Below are positions 7,490 through 14,200 of a DNA stretch of 14,200 bases, in pieces. A program made the position numbers and the translations under genes. This stretch comes from an uncultured Collinsella sp. GTDB lineage: Bacteria > Actinomycetota > Coriobacteriia > Coriobacteriales > Coriobacteriaceae. The notes under the pieces were generated by a model. It saw only the letters and a program-made list of their open reading frames with translations, did not search any database and had not been told where the DNA came from. The stretch spans positions 1 to 14,200 of the forward strand of contig CABQLI010000062.1 in NCBI GenBank assembly GCA_902464965.1, written 5' to 3'. The stretch's first letter is position 1. Each line of letters begins with the position of its first letter.

Positions 7490-7524
7490 ATGTCTGGGAA
7501 GTTCTTTTTAGAGGAGGAAATGTA

Positions 7525-9414
7525 ATGAACGGAGTTTTGCTCATGGTTGTGGCCGCGGCGGTGCTCGCCTGCGGCTATCTGGGCTATGGCCGATGGCTGG
7601 CCAACAAGTGGGGCGTTGACAAAGAGGCCCTCACGCCGGCCAAGCGCATGAAGGACGGCAAGAGCTTCTCGCCCGTCTCCGCCTTCACCGCGTTCTCGCA
7701 CCAGTTCAGCTCGATCTGCGGTGCTGGCCCTGTCACGGGTACGATCGTCGCCATGGCCTTTGGCTGGCTGCCCGTCGTGCTCTGGGTCCTCGTCGGCGGC
7801 ATCTTCTTTGGTGCCGTCCACGACTTTGGTGCCCTGTACGCTTCGATGAAGAACAACGGCAAGTCGCTCGCTCAGCTCATCGAGGAGTACATCGGCAAGA
7901 CCGGCCGTCGCCTGTTCCTGCTGTTCTGCTGGCTGTTCTGCATCATCGTCATCGCCGCTTTCACCGACATGGTCTGCAAGACGTTCATGTTCACCCCGGC
8001 CGTTGACGCTTCTGGTGCTGCTACCGGTGCCGTCGACTTCACCAAGTCCTATGCCGCCGGCTGCGCTGGTACCATCTCCATCCTGTTCACCTTCGTCGCT
8101 ATCGCCTTTGGTTGGGCCCAGAAGAAGTTCAACCTCACCGGCGCTGCCGAGTTCGTCACCGGCGTGGTCCTTATGGTTCTCATGTTCGCCGTCGGTATGC
8201 AGCTCCCGGTCTACCTGGATAAGTTCCAGTGGTTCGCCGTCGTCATGGTCTACCTGGTCTTCGCTGGCGCTATGCCCATCCAGATGCTCAAGACCCCGCG
8301 TGACTACCTCACTTCCATCATGATGATCGTCATGATCGTCTGCGCTGTCCTCGGCATCGTCGTCCTGGGCGTCAACGGTCAGGCCACTATCACCGCTCCG
8401 GTCTTTACCGGCTTCTCCACTGCCTCCGGCATGATGTTCCCGGTCCTGTTCGTCTCCGTCGCTTGCGGTGCTCTCTCCGGTTTCCACAGCCTCGTTTCTT
8501 CCGGCACCTCTTCTAAGCAGGTCGAGAAGGAGCAGGACGCCGTCAAGGTCGGTTACGGCGCCATGATCGTCGAGTCCTTCGTCGGCATCCTTGCCATCAT
8601 CGTCGCCGGCATCATGTTCTCCGACATGAACACCGCCGGTACCGGCGCCCTCAACGCCGGTGTCGCTTCCACCCCGTTCCAGATCTTCGCCGCTGGCATC
8701 TCCCGCGGTATGCAGGCCTTCGGCGTTGACGGCACGCTCGCAACCGTCTTCATGACCATGAACGTTTCCGCTCTGGCCCTGACCTCGCTCGATGCCGTCG
8801 CCCGCATCGCTCGCACCTCGTTCTCCGAGTTCTTTGCCCAGACCAACGACGCCCTGGCCATCGAGTCCAAGGCCGGCTACATGAAGGTCCTCGGCAACCC
8901 CTGGTTCGCCACGGTCGTTACCCTGCTTCCTGGCCTCGCCCTCGCCTTTGGTGGCTATGCCAACATCTGGCCGCTCTTCGGTGCTTCTAACCAGCTGCTC
9001 GGCGGTATGACCATGATCACCCTCGCCGTGTTCTGCAAGTGCACCGGCCGCAAGGGTTGGATGCTCTACGTGCCCGTCGTCTTCCTGCTCTGCTGCACCT
9101 TCACTTCGCTGGTCCAGAGCGCCATGGGCTGCATGACCGCCGTCCAGGCCTACGGTTTCTTCGGCACCATCCCGGCTACCGCCACCACGGCTGCCGTTTC
9201 CGTCGCCGCTACCAAGGGCCTGCAGCTCGTCTTCGCCGTCCTGCTGATGGTCCTGGGCCTCATCGTTGCCGTCAACTGCCTCAAGGAGTTCTTCGGCAAG
9301 GAGGCCGGTTCCATGCCTGACGAGGATCCCGAGTGGTCCGAGATGGGCAAGGCCGAGTATGGCCGCACTGCTGCTGCCGAGGCTCCCGTCGACGCCGAGG
9401 CCGCCAAGGCTTAG
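7525..9414 (+). CDS. cstA: CstA-family carbon starvation / peptide-pyruvate transporter
   Basis: A polytopic inner-membrane protein of 629 residues with many hydrophobic segments throughout. Family signatures include SHQFSSICGAGPVTGTI, FFGAVHDFGALYAS (94-107) and GALSGFHSLVSSGTSSKQV (from 315). E. coli members are linked to peptide use and pyruvate uptake; the substrate here is unknown. The leader rich in Ile/Val/Leu codons hints at a link to branched-chain amino acids or peptides (inference). GAGGAGG (7511-7517) is 7 bases before the ATG, a very strong ribosome site. Codon use is strikingly biased to TTC, GTC, ATC and AAG compared with the operon to the left, suggesting high expression. The last 35 or so residues form an acidic, alanine-rich cytoplasmic tail. 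It is monocistronic, closed by its own terminator. Confidence 0.93.
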   Translation: MNGVLLMVVAAAVLACGYLGYGRWLANKWGVDKEALTPAKRMKDGKSFSPVSAFTAFSHQFSSICGAGPVTGTIVAMAFGWLPVVLWVLVGGIFFGAVHDFGALYASMKNNGKSLAQLIEEYIGKTGRRLFLLFCWLFCIIVIAAFTDMVCKTFMFTPAVDASGAATGAVDFTKSYAAGCAGTISILFTFVAIAFGWAQKKFNLTGAAEFVTGVVLMVLMFAVGMQLPVYLDKFQWFAVVMVYLVFAGAMPIQMLKTPRDYLTSIMMIVMIVCAVLGIVVLGVNGQATITAPVFTGFSTASGMMFPVLFVSVACGALSGFHSLVSSGTSSKQVEKEQDAVKVGYGAMIVESFVGILAIIVAGIMFSDMNTAGTGALNAGVASTPFQIFAAGISRGMQAFGVDGTLATVFMTMNVSALALTSLDAVARIARTSFSEFFAQTNDALAIESKAGYMKVLGNPWFATVVTLLPGLALAFGGYANIWPLFGASNQLLGGMTMITLAVFCKCTGRKGWMLYVPVVFLLCCTFTSLVQSAMGCMTAVQAYGFFGTIPATATTAAVSVAATKGLQLVFAVLLMVLGLIVAVNCLKEFFGKEAGSMPDEDPEWSEMGKAEYGRTAAAEAPVDAEAAKA

Positions 9415-9453
9415 TCGACCTGACGAGTTGAACGTCACATCTATATGACTCGG

Positions 9454-9493
9454 AAAGACCGGGTCCGCGACTTCGCGGGCTCGGTCTTTTTTT
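9454..9493 (+). terminator. Rho-independent terminator of cstA
   Basis: AAAGACCG (9454-9461) pairs with CGGTCTTT (9482-9489), and the stem continues through two wobble pairs into CCGCGA/TCGCGG. It is followed by an uninterrupted T-run to 9493. It lies 39 bases after the cstA stop. Confidence 0.93.
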
Positions 9494-9561
9494 CATGCAA
9501 AAGCGGGTGACGCTCGAGTGTTCTCGCAGATGTTTTGCGTGGATAAGGGCGCGCGTTGTAC

Positions 9562-9586
9562 CATATAGACGTATATGTGTACATAT
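9562..9586 (+). promoter_or_regulatory. Interleaved palindromes before the JetD-like gene
   Basis: CATATA (9562-9567) and TATATG (9572-9577) form one palindrome with a 4-base spacer. ATATGT (9573-9578) and ACATAT (9581-9586) form a second, overlapping one. A weak promoter TTGCGT (9535-9540) / TACCAT (9559-9564) with 18-base spacing may overlap them. This A/T island in G/C-rich DNA, just 5' of the GTG start, is a plausible operator of unknown regulator. Confidence 0.4.
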
Positions 9587-9598
9587 GAAAGGGGCCCC

Positions 9599-11797
9599 GT
9601 GGCCAAGACGGTATATTCCGATAACCAAAATAATGTCGACGCCCTGGCTGAGCGCCTGAGCAGCCAGACGTCGCTTTCTGCCGAGCGCGCCAAGCTAGTT
9701 GCCTACGACCTGCTCTGCCGCAAGGCACTCAAGATCAAGTCGAGCGCGCTGGCGCAGATTTTCCGCTCCGTCGATAAGGAATGCGACACCAAGGCGATGC
9801 GCGACGAACTCATCGCGGCAAAGATCGTTACCAAGATCGAGGGCAGCGGCATTAACGGACGCCCGGCGTTCTATACCATTCATGCCGAGATTCGTGATGC
9901 CCAGGAGCAGCTTGCCGAGGCTGTCGAGGTTGCCGAAGAGGCCGTCGAGGACGTTGTAGAGGCGCCCGCTTCGGTGGAAACAGCTCCGCGCGAGCATGTC
10001 GATACCGACGAGCTGCTTGACGAGAGCGTCGTTCGCGCCTTTACGGCCAAGGCTGGCCGCGGCGGTTTTGGCGGGGGCGGCAAGCGCGATGCTCAGCGCC
10101 GTGCCCAGCAGGAGCGCTTCCGTCGCGCCGTGGCTCAAAAGGATGAGCTCGATACCGAGGCTGTTGAGACCGAGGTTGCTGCCGAGTCGCAGAAGCCCGC
10201 GAAGGAGCAAAAGCCCATGGAGGCCCAAGAGCCCAAGCGTCGTCGCGGTGCTCACTTTAAGGCTGCGCAGCAGGATGTCGCGCATGAGGCTGAAGAGCCT
10301 TCCAATGCTGCAGGCGATGTTGAGGAGTCTGCCAAGAGGGCTCCGGGTTCGTGTCGTCCCGGTCGCGGTTTTGCGGGACGCGCGTATCCCGTAAAGCGTC
10401 AGGAGAAGGGCGAGCCGGCTTCGACCGCTCAGGCCGATAAGGCCGAACAAACTGAGAAAACCGTTGAGCCGGTGGCTTGCGAGCAGCAACCTTCCGAGTC
10501 GCAGTCTGCGACTGACACCGAGGTCAAAGCTCAACAGTCCGCTGATAAGCAGACAGGGGAGAGCGCCTCAAGCAAGCCCCGCCGCCGTCGTCACCGCGGC
10601 GGTCGTGGCTCAAATGCCGAGGCCGCGGCCGAGAAGGCAGCGACGCAAAGTAAGGACGCGAAGGCTGAGGCCCTGGTGGAGCAGCCCAAGCGCCAGCCGG
10701 CGAAGGGGGACAAGCCCGAGCGCTCGCAAAAGGGTCCGTCCGCGCCAAAGCAAGAGCGCAAAGCTCAGGCGGATTCCAAGCGCAAATCCCAGGCGCAGCC
10801 CAAACCGACTGCAAACGATGCGGCTGCCCAGCAGCCTGAGTCGCCCGCTCATGGCGAGGTTTCGGCGTTTGCTCTGGCACGTGTCCTGGGAAGGCAGCTG
10901 CTCAAGGTCGTTCCTACGCCAATGGCGCTCTCCAAGATTAAGGAGCAGCAGACTCAAATTGTTAAGGTCGAGGGCAAGGACGGCAAAAAGGCTCAGCAGC
11001 GCACTCAGCACAACGAGATGTCCAACCGCAAGATTGCCGAGGAGATTGCGATCATCCAGGCTTGGATAGAGCAGAATCGCGGCGCCGACACGCCGGTCGC
11101 TTCGCGTCGCCAGCGCGCCTACCAGATTTTTAACGATGAGAAGGCCTTTGACGGCAAGCATGGCGAGCGTCTGATTCGGCGTATGACCGAAAAGGGCATT
11201 AGCATGCAGGCAATCAAGGTTGCTCCCAACCGTCCTGTGCACTTTACAGGCTTCTTTACGCTGGGCGCCGACAAGCCGTTCATTATGGTCGAGAACCTGG
11301 ACACCTATGACGAGATCGTCAAGCTCCTGCGCGGCCGCAAGCACGCTAAGCTTTTTGGCACCAAGGTGGGTGGCGTGATCTTTGGCGGTGGCTGCAAGGC
11401 GAGCGTTTCGCACGCACTGGATGATTATCTGGCCGAGATCGGCTATCGCTTTAACTATGTCTACTACGTGGGCGATATCGACCGAGAGGGTGCGCGCATT
11501 GTCGAGCAGACCCGTAATGCCAATGTTGTTGAGATTCGCCTGCATGCCGGTATGTATCGCGCCATGCTCGCCGAGCACAAGCGCCGCGTGAAGGCCGGCG
11601 GTGAGTGCGAGCCCGCGGCTGCCAACCAGGGTGTACCGCAGAACCTGGCGGCGACGATCAAGGATCTGCCCATGGTCACGCGCGTACAGTTCCGCAACGT
11701 GCTGCGTGAGGGCGGGCGCATTCCGCAGGAGATTCTGATGACCGCCGACTATCGGGATGGCGACTCGGGAAGCTTCGACCGCATGCTGAACAATTAG
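9599..11797 (+). CDS. JetD-like Toprim-domain protein with long disordered linker
   Basis: A 732-residue protein. GTG 9599 is preferred to ATG 9575 because AAAGGGG (9588-9594) sits 4 bases before it. Residues 1 to about 90 are a compact helical domain, possibly winged-helix. Residues about 95-420 are low-complexity, rich in Lys, Glu, Ala and Gln, with a Gly-rich patch (153-161) and an Arg/Gly-rich patch (326-339) of the kind that binds nucleic acid. Residues about 422-732 match the JetD (DUF3322/DUF2220) style: ENLDTYD with Glu565, a glycine motif IFGGGCKASVSHAL, then YVYYVGDIDREG with Asp626 and Asp628. These are the expected Toprim metal-binding acids. JetD is the nuclease of the Wadjet plasmid-defence system, but no JetA/B/C is present in the window. 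A housekeeping DNA or RNA nuclease is an alternative. The repeat hairpin begins a few bases after its stop. Confidence 0.7.
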   Translation: MAKTVYSDNQNNVDALAERLSSQTSLSAERAKLVAYDLLCRKALKIKSSALAQIFRSVDKECDTKAMRDELIAAKIVTKIEGSGINGRPAFYTIHAEIRDAQEQLAEAVEVAEEAVEDVVEAPASVETAPREHVDTDELLDESVVRAFTAKAGRGGFGGGGKRDAQRRAQQERFRRAVAQKDELDTEAVETEVAAESQKPAKEQKPMEAQEPKRRRGAHFKAAQQDVAHEAEEPSNAAGDVEESAKRAPGSCRPGRGFAGRAYPVKRQEKGEPASTAQADKAEQTEKTVEPVACEQQPSESQSATDTEVKAQQSADKQTGESASSKPRRRRHRGGRGSNAEAAAEKAATQSKDAKAEALVEQPKRQPAKGDKPERSQKGPSAPKQERKAQADSKRKSQAQPKPTANDAAAQQPESPAHGEVSAFALARVLGRQLLKVVPTPMALSKIKEQQTQIVKVEGKDGKKAQQRTQHNEMSNRKIAEEIAIIQAWIEQNRGADTPVASRRQRAYQIFNDEKAFDGKHGERLIRRMTEKGISMQAIKVAPNRPVHFTGFFTLGADKPFIMVENLDTYDEIVKLLRGRKHAKLFGTKVGGVIFGGGCKASVSHALDDYLAEIGYRFNYVYYVGDIDREGARIVEQTRNANVVEIRLHAGMYRAMLAEHKRRVKAGGECEPAAANQGVPQNLAATIKDLPMVTRVQFRNVLREGGRIPQEILMTADYRDGDSGSFDRMLNN

Positions 11798-11800
11798 GGA

Positions 11801-11933
11801 CGTGCGGCCCCGACGGGCCGGGCATTAAGTTTGCTGCTCTACAGTCCTGCGCAAGACGAAGGCCACATTAAGTGGCCTTCTTTGCGTGCGGAACTCGCGA
11901 CAAACTTAATGCCCGGCCCGTCGGGGCCACATG
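11801..11933 (+). repeat. Large hairpin repeat, copy 2
   Basis: A perfect 27-base inverted repeat (11806-11832 with 11902-11928), extended by G11833-C11901, encloses a 67-base core identical to copy 1. Beyond one mismatch, CGTG (11801-11804) pairs with CATG (11930-11933). The inner hairpin is GAAGGCCAC 11858-11866 / GTGGCCTTC 11872-11880. Relative to copy 1 the arms differ at nine of 27 positions. Eight are compensated on the other side, and the ninth repairs copy 1's only mismatch. Like copy 1, it follows a stop codon closely in the same orientation. No flanking direct repeat is evident. Confidence 0.88.
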
Positions 11934-11986
11934 GCACTTTGTAGAAGGCGGCTCGCTTTTCGGAACTGGGCTGATATTTTCTAGAT

Positions 11987-12074
11987 GTAAGGCGCTCTTG
12001 GTCCTAATGGGCTTGGGGTGCCTTCGCGTTTCCTCAGCTCCGCACCCTGGCGGGTTCGAATCTCTCCGCTTGCT
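11987..12074 (+). pseudogene. Possible tRNA remnant or tRNA-like segment
   Basis: GGGTTCGAATC (12052-12062) is a textbook tRNA T-loop, with four of five T-stem pairs possible (12050-12054 with 12062-12066). CGCTTGC (12067-12073) can pair with GTAAGGCG (11987-11994) as an acceptor stem with one bulge. No canonical D-arm, anticodon arm or CCA end could be found; the middle instead holds GGGTGC/GCACCC (12016-12021 / 12042-12047). It may be a decayed tRNA or a tRNA 3'-end fragment left by integration, or chance. Confidence 0.3.
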
Positions 12075-12082
12075 CACAAGAA

Positions 12083-12114
12083 AGCGCCCTGGGCCGTTAT
12101 GGGCTCAGGGCGCT
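12083..12114 (-). terminator. Bidirectional terminator after tRNA-Gln
   Basis: AGCGCCCTG (12083-12091) pairs with CAGGGCGCT (12106-12114), with four more pairs inside, giving a 13-bp stem and a 6-base loop. On the minus strand it is followed by TTCTTGT, 9 bases beyond the tRNA-Gln 3' end. On the plus strand it is followed by CAATTTT, so it could also stop transcripts from the left. Confidence 0.85.
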
Positions 12115-12123
12115 CAATTTTAA

Positions 12124-12198
12124 TGGCTGGGACGGAGGGATTCGAACCCCCAACAGCCGGCACCAAAAACCGGAGTTCTACCGTTGAACTACGTCCCA
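12124..12198 (-). tRNA. tRNA-Gln (UUG)
   Basis: The minus strand folds as a full cloverleaf. The acceptor TGGGACG pairs with CGTCCCA, the D-stem is GTTC/GAAC, and the anticodon stem CCGGT/GCCGG has loop TTTTGGT with anticodon TTG. The T-arm is GGGGG-TTCGAAT-CCCTC. G73 and CCA are encoded in the genome. The U1-A72 acceptor end is typical of bacterial tRNA-Gln. It lies 38 bases downstream of the pseudo-amidase gene on the same strand and may be cotranscribed with it. Confidence 0.96.
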
Positions 12199-12236
12199 AT
12201 GTGTGGTGTTGCCCAAAAGCAACTCGTTTAGTTTAC

Positions 12237-13142
12237 CTAATCTGCGAGGGCATCGCAAACGCCGTCGAGCAGGCGTACGGCGAGTGTCTGCGCATCACTT
12301 GCGGTGAAGGTTCCGTTGTAGCGCGTCATGCCCGTGAGCTCAATGCGGATGCGCGCGGGCTTTTGCTGTGCGGCGACATTGGCAGTGCGGATGCGCTGCG
12401 CCAGGTTGTGACACTCGGCAAGGGCGATCGTGGCGCGCGGCGCTGCATCTGCGGGCAGCTCATCGCTTGCAATTTCGAGCACCAGGTCCACGTCGGTCGG
12501 AACCTCGGAATCGCAAAGCATCATGCCGCTGCTATCGGTCGTCGCCGTGGCGATGTTCCACATGCGCGATGCAACGCTACGCGCGATGGGGTCCTCACCG
12601 ATGACGGCAATCTGGAAGCGCTCGAGCACGTTGGCGGCGCGGGCAAAGCCGATGCGCGACTCGGCCTCGGTAACCGAGGGCTTGCCCTCCCACACGTGAT
12701 GCAGGCGGTTGATATAGGCGTAGGTATCCTGGAACGCCATGCCATCGGCAAACAGGCCGACATTTTCTTGGAACTGCTGCAGAGCGGCCTCGGTGTGCGG
12801 GCCAAAATAGCCGTCGTCCTCACCGCAGGCAAAGCCCAAAACGTTGAGCGCCCTCTGCAGGGCCTGAACGTCGGCACCATGGAAATTGGGCATACGCAGA
12901 TAGAGCGTACGATCGCCCAGTTTATACGAGGCGTCGACCAGGGCACTCCAGCAGGGAATGTCAACGGCGTGACCGGCGGCAAGACCGCTGTCGAGCCTAA
13001 AGGTGCTAACGGCCTGCTCGGTGGTAGCGCCAAAGTGCTTGTCGGCGACCTCGGTGGCATCAATCGTGTAGCCGAGCTGCAGGAGACGAGACTGCACGTC
13101 CTCGACGGCTGCTCCCTGCATGCCCGTTGTAATAGGTTCCAT
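12237..13142 (-). CDS. CwlM-like protein: two peptidoglycan-binding domains and a degenerate amidase domain
   Basis: A 301-residue protein with no signal peptide. Two PG_binding_1 repeats are clear: GMQGAAVEDVQSRLLQLGY...AVSTFRLDSGL (about 7-55) and GADVQALQRALNVLGF...TEAALQQFQENVGL (about 88-130). They are joined by a segment (WSALVDASYKLGDRTLYLR) typical of actinobacterial CwlM-type amidases. The rest (about 160-301) can be matched to an Amidase_3 fold (DLVLEIAS, AECHNLAQRI, ARIRIELTGM), but the zinc-site DPGHGG and LH motifs are missing, so catalysis is unlikely. Mycobacterial CwlM is a cytoplasmic regulator of MurA; a similar non-enzymatic role is inferred. AAAGGGG lies 7 bases before the ATG on the minus strand. 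The neighbours are tRNA-Gln downstream and a polyprenyl synthase upstream. Confidence 0.8.
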   Translation of the reverse strand: MEPITTGMQGAAVEDVQSRLLQLGYTIDATEVADKHFGATTEQAVSTFRLDSGLAAGHAVDIPCWSALVDASYKLGDRTLYLRMPNFHGADVQALQRALNVLGFACGEDDGYFGPHTEAALQQFQENVGLFADGMAFQDTYAYINRLHHVWEGKPSVTEAESRIGFARAANVLERFQIAVIGEDPIARSVASRMWNIATATTDSSGMMLCDSEVPTDVDLVLEIASDELPADAAPRATIALAECHNLAQRIRTANVAAQQKPARIRIELTGMTRYNGTFTASDAQTLAVRLLDGVCDALAD

Positions 13143-13279
13143 GAACGAACCCCTTTCGGCGTATCATTCGTACTATTTGAGCGCCTGTCGGATAGACGAC
13201 GCAAAGAGATGCATAAACATGCACTCAACAGTGTAGCAAGTTGTACCCAAATACGCTGCTGACAGGTTTTATAACCTCG
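13143..13279 (-). promoter_or_regulatory. Spacer with a candidate extended -10 promoter
   Basis: On the minus strand, TGCTACACT (13238-13230) resembles an extended -10 (TGn plus TACACT), with no recognisable -35. It would give an 80-base leader for the pseudo-amidase. A short palindrome AGGTT-TTAT-AACCT (13264-13277) follows the synthase stop but is too weak to call a terminator, so read-through between the two genes is possible. Confidence 0.35.
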
Positions 13280-14200
13280 CTAGTTAAGGCGCTCCACAAA
13301 GAAATCTGCCATGGAGTCGAACAGCTCGCGCGCATGCGGGTCGAGCTCGACGCTTTCGATAGCGGCCTTGGCCTTGGTGGTCAGGTTGAGCGCGTAGTTG
13401 TGGGCGAAATCGATAGAGCCGGTCTGCTGGAAGATCTCCACGGCGCGTGCAAGTTGCGCGGGGTCCTCGGTGCCCGAGGAAAGGATTGCCTCGACCTCGT
13501 CGTGATAACGCTCGTCTGACAGGGCGTGCACAGCGACAAGGGTGCGCTTGCCCTCGGTGATATCGGTGCGGAAGTCCTTGTTGGCGGCCTCTTTGGTGCC
13601 GATCAAGTTGAGCAGATCATCTTGGATCTGGAAGGCAAGGCCCGTGTGCAGGCCAAAGGCGCGCAGTGCCTCAATTTGCTCCTCGCTGCCGCCGCCGATA
13701 ATGGCTCCGGCGGCAAGTGGTGTGGCTCCGCTGTAGTACGCGGTCTTGTGCGTCGCCATGTCCAGATAATCGTCGACCGAGATGTCAAAGCGCCCATCGC
13801 GGACCCAGCCCAAGTCGAGCGCCTGGCCCTCGATGGTGCGAACGATCATCTCTGTGAGCTCGTGGAGCACGCGGAGTTTCACGTCTGCCTCGAGCGTGGG
13901 GTCGTCGAGAACCGTCTTGGTGACCATGGTGAGCGCTAGATCGCCGCAATTGATGGCAAGACCCGTACCCTCGGTAAGGTGCATGCAGGGCTTGCCGCGA
14001 CGCAGCTGGCCGTTGTCGGCGATGTCGTCGTGGATAAGCGCTCCCGATTGAAAGTGCTCGATAGCTGCCGCCGCGCTGCGGGCGCTCTCAAAGCTGCCAC
14101 CTACCGCGGTGGCGGCGAGCATGCAGATGAGCGGGCGGTGGCGCTTGCCGGCATTGGCCGTAAATGCCGAGAGCGGGGTATACAGGTAGCGCTCGATATC
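13280..14200 (-). CDS. Polyprenyl diphosphate synthase (5' end outside window)
   Basis: A trans-type isoprenyl diphosphate synthase that condenses isopentenyl diphosphate with allylic diphosphates to make prenyl chains for quinones or carriers. The frame stays open to the right edge, so 306 residues are visible and the N-terminus is missing. The internal ATG at 14122 is not the start, because GKRHRPL, the conserved family N-terminal motif, lies before it. The first Asp-rich motif is HDDIAD (visible residues 57-62) followed by RRGKP. The second, QDDLLN (Asp194, Asp195), has Asn in place of the usual last Asp. Chain length cannot be read from the sequence with confidence. Confidence 0.92.
   Translation of the reverse strand, partial: DIERYLYTPLSAFTANAGKRHRPLICMLAATAVGGSFESARSAAAAIEHFQSGALIHDDIADNGQLRRGKPCMHLTEGTGLAINCGDLALTMVTKTVLDDPTLEADVKLRVLHELTEMIVRTIEGQALDLGWVRDGRFDISVDDYLDMATHKTAYYSGATPLAAGAIIGGGSEEQIEALRAFGLHTGLAFQIQDDLLNLIGTKEAANKDFRTDITEGKRTLVAVHALSDERYHDEVEAILSSGTEDPAQLARAVEIFQQTGSIDFAHNYALNLTTKAKAAIESVELDPHARELFDSMADFFVERLN

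Noticed and set aside
7290..7524. T-box riboswitch before cstA
   Set aside because: No T-box consensus or specifier-loop layout is visible; a translated leader with Ile/Val codons explains the region better.
7366..9438. 690-codon open frame on the minus strand opposite cstA
   Set aside because: Its composition (very rich in Gly, Asp, Glu, His) is the mirror of the strong C-ending codon bias of cstA. It has no recognisable domain, and cstA matches its family along the full length.
10610..11578. Leucine-rich minus-strand frame opposite the JetD-like gene
   Set aside because: It is a shadow of the Gln/Lys/Glu-rich coding strand, without ribosome site or domain.
12018..13262. 414-codon plus-strand frame across the tRNA and pseudo-amidase
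   Set aside because: It reads through tRNA-Gln and is antisense to a gene with two clear peptidoglycan-binding domains and a good ribosome site.
1..14200. CRISPR array, transposase or integrase
   Set aside because: No regularly spaced short repeats and no transposase or integrase motifs were found in any frame.

Overview
The window looks like a high-GC actinobacterial chromosome, most likely class Coriobacteriia and possibly Collinsella. This is inferred from gene order, codon use and protein style. The order alr-tsaE-tsaB-rimI-tsaD is known from actinobacteria such as Mycobacterium; here the last three genes are fused into one.

Layout. Bases 1-157 hold a strong terminator for an upstream unit and a sigma70-type promoter. 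Bases 170-6993 are a tight six-gene plus-strand operon: acpS (carrier-protein activation), nnr (NAD(P)H-hydrate repair), alr (D-alanine for peptidoglycan), a family 4 uracil-DNA glycosylase, tsaE, and a TsaB-RimI-TsaD triple fusion. With TsaE, the fusion supplies the late t6A tRNA-modification machinery plus a GNAT acetyltransferase. Bases 7003-7143 carry the first copy of a large hairpin repeat. Bases 7255-7524 are a long regulated leader: promoter with an operator-like dyad, a second inverted repeat, a 14-codon leader peptide with seven Leu/Ile/Val codons, mutually exclusive hairpins and an intrinsic terminator. The leader feeds a CstA-family transporter (7525-9414), which ends at a strong terminator.

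Bases 9599-11797 encode a 732-residue protein: a small N-terminal domain, a long charged, low-complexity linker, and a C-terminal Toprim domain resembling JetD of the Wadjet system. No JetA, JetB or JetC is in view. The second hairpin repeat (11801-11933) follows its stop. It shares an identical 67-base core with copy 1, but the paired arms differ by compensating changes. Next come a possible tRNA remnant, a bidirectional terminator and, on the minus strand, tRNA-Gln(UUG), a CwlM-like protein whose amidase domain lacks the zinc-binding motifs, and a polyprenyl diphosphate synthase that runs off the right edge.

The main unusual items are the covarying hairpin repeat, the branched-chain-amino-acid-type attenuator in front of a CstA transporter, the stand-alone JetD-like Toprim protein, the triple t6A fusion and the pseudo-amidase.
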